Origin: Leptospira sp.
Lineage (GTDB): Bacteria > Spirochaetota > Leptospiria > Leptospirales > Leptospiraceae
DNA length: 5,951 nucleotides
Assembly: GCA_025457985.1 (NCBI GenBank)
Contig: JALOTI010000134.1
Span: 1 to 5,951 of the forward strand
Reading direction: 5' to 3'
The notes under the pieces were generated by a model. The model worked only from the letters and a program-made list of their open reading frames with translations, was not told the DNA's origin and searched no databases. The translations under genes were made by a program, and so were the position numbers. Positions 4,864 to 5,951 of this stretch are shown one piece after another. The number at the start of each line of letters is the position of its first letter. Position 1 is the stretch's first letter.

Positions 4864-5951
4864 TCTTTGTAGTTGGAAAAAACTATTTTTATTTTTTGTC
4901 TGATGAGAACTCCATTGCTCGGTTCCAATCGGAAATCTCACCTTACTATGATTATAAACTAAAAAAAATTTCAGAACTTCCAAGTATACTCAGAGATCCG
5001 TTTCTTGTTCCGAGATTTCTTTATAATTTACAGTACAATCGAGTATCCTATCCATCTAAGGCGCATTTTACCTACCCGTACATCGGATTTTTTAAATCAC
5101 AACTCTCCTCCTCTCAAAAATTGCCTTTGCCTCTAGAGCTGAAAGAACTTGCAAGAGGTAACAGAAGTGTTGAAAACCAGATCATACATCAAATGCCTAT
5201 AACCATTTCAGAGGAAGTTCCATTCTGTTTGATATTAGAATCAAAAGAAGAAATTCAGATTGGCGGAATAAATAATCAGAAGACTACTTTATTTAGATCG
5301 AAACGTGATAAGTTTCTATCGGCCAAATATCTTTCGCTACGCGATTTTGTTCATCCAGAATTTTCAGAGAATCAGGTAAATGAACAGATTGAAAACCTTT
5401 ATGTAGATCGTGATTCCAAAACCTATCTTTTTAAATTGGTAAAAATCCTATACTCGGGAACACCAGAAGAAGAACAGAAAATAATCGCAAACCTTTTCCG
5501 TTTTGAACCTGATTTTGCTAAGTTTTTAAGTAAACGTATGTTTAATGCTGAAATCATTCCGTTGATTCATGGACCATTCTTACAAAATATATTAAAGTCT
5601 TTGGATGAAAGGATTATCAAATATTCTATCCCTAAACTTTCTAAGCCCGTCCTTGCTGTAATTCAAAAATCAATTTCAAAAAATAAATTCAAAGAAATTA
5701 TAAATGGTCCTGTTCTAAAACCACCAGAAGGAGAGGATCTAGTTTCGGTAATTGAGGCAGAACTCTACAAACAATTTGCTCGAAACATTTATTATGAAGA
5801 AGGATCTATTTTCACATATCGTGAATCAGGCGAAGAATATCTGTCGGAAGAAATTGAATTTATAGAATCCGTAAAGGTAAACTTTTGGACAAACACGCCA
5901 AAAGTTCAATTTTATGGAATGACTAAGACCAAACTTTTTTTTAAAACTTTA
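4860..5951 (+). CDS. Long hypothetical protein, 3' end outside window
   Basis: Read codon by codon, this frame runs without a stop from TTG 4860 to the right edge, at least 364 codons, and fills over a kilobase that otherwise holds no gene. The only reasonable start after the last in-frame stop is TTG 4860, which overlaps the TGA of the previous gene as TTGA; there is no good Shine-Dalgarno, so re-initiation after the upstream stop is likely. The next TTG in frame, at 4896, has no better signal. The product begins MIFVVGKNYFYFLSDE, is rich in Lys, Phe, Ile, Tyr and Glu, has a single cysteine (C123, in PFCLILES), and shows no signal peptide or clear membrane segment, so it is probably cytoplasmic. 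I recognise no domain or catalytic motif. Base composition is visibly more AT-rich than nadE or rsmI. Coding status is well supported; function is unknown. Confidence 0.85.
   Translation, partial: MIFVVGKNYFYFLSDENSIARFQSEISPYYDYKLKKISELPSILRDPFLVPRFLYNLQYNRVSYPSKAHFTYPYIGFFKSQLSSSQKLPLPLELKELARGNRSVENQIIHQMPITISEEVPFCLILESKEEIQIGGINNQKTTLFRSKRDKFLSAKYLSLRDFVHPEFSENQVNEQIENLYVDRDSKTYLFKLVKILYSGTPEEEQKIIANLFRFEPDFAKFLSKRMFNAEIIPLIHGPFLQNILKSLDERIIKYSIPKLSKPVLAVIQKSISKNKFKEIINGPVLKPPEGEDLVSVIEAELYKQFARNIYYEEGSIFTYRESGEEYLSEEIEFIESVKVNFWTNTPKVQFYGMTKTKLFFKTL

Overview
The window looks like chromosomal DNA of a Leptospira-type spirochaete, most likely a saprophytic or intermediate species. This is inferred from moderately low GC, the glutamine-dependent NAD synthetase variant with its QWKRER...YRFPIL ending, a spirochaete-style lipoprotein, a FlgM-like protein and several proteins without recognisable family. 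I could not run any database search, so genus is an inference. Coding density is very high: there is no gene-free stretch over 100 bases, and I see no tRNA, rRNA, CRISPR array, insertion sequence or attachment site.

Layout. Bases 2-829 (+) are the 3' part of nadE (NAD synthetase), cut by the left edge. Converging on it and overlapping by 4 bases is a 231-residue membrane-anchored protein of unknown function (826-1521, -). Divergent from that, after a 38-base gap, runs a + strand group: a predicted exported lipoprotein with a very cysteine-rich tail (1560-2303), rsmI for the 16S rRNA 2'-O-methyltransferase (2293-3015, probable TTG start inside the lipoprotein gene), and a FlgM-like anti-sigma-28 factor (3037-3363). 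A weak G-rich hairpin plus T run follows flgM.

The right half is a second tightly packed + strand group whose three members all appear to start with non-ATG codons: a 388-residue protein with the iron-containing alcohol dehydrogenase fold (3447-4613, GTG), an 80-residue charged protein (4621-4863, TTG), and a long unrecognised protein starting at TTG 4860 and still open at the right edge (4860-5951, at least 364 codons).

The most notable point is the alcohol-dehydrogenase-like protein. Aligned from memory without gaps to E. coli FucO through the motif regions, it has lost all four metal ligands as well as the GGGS dinucleotide motif, while keeping flanking fold-defining segments such as LLPHVM. 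It is most simply a conserved-fold pseudoenzyme, translated from an apparent operon with two proteins of unknown function, next to a flagellar regulator. NadE and RsmI are housekeeping; FlgM ties the locus to periplasmic flagella control; the role of the right-hand group is unknown.
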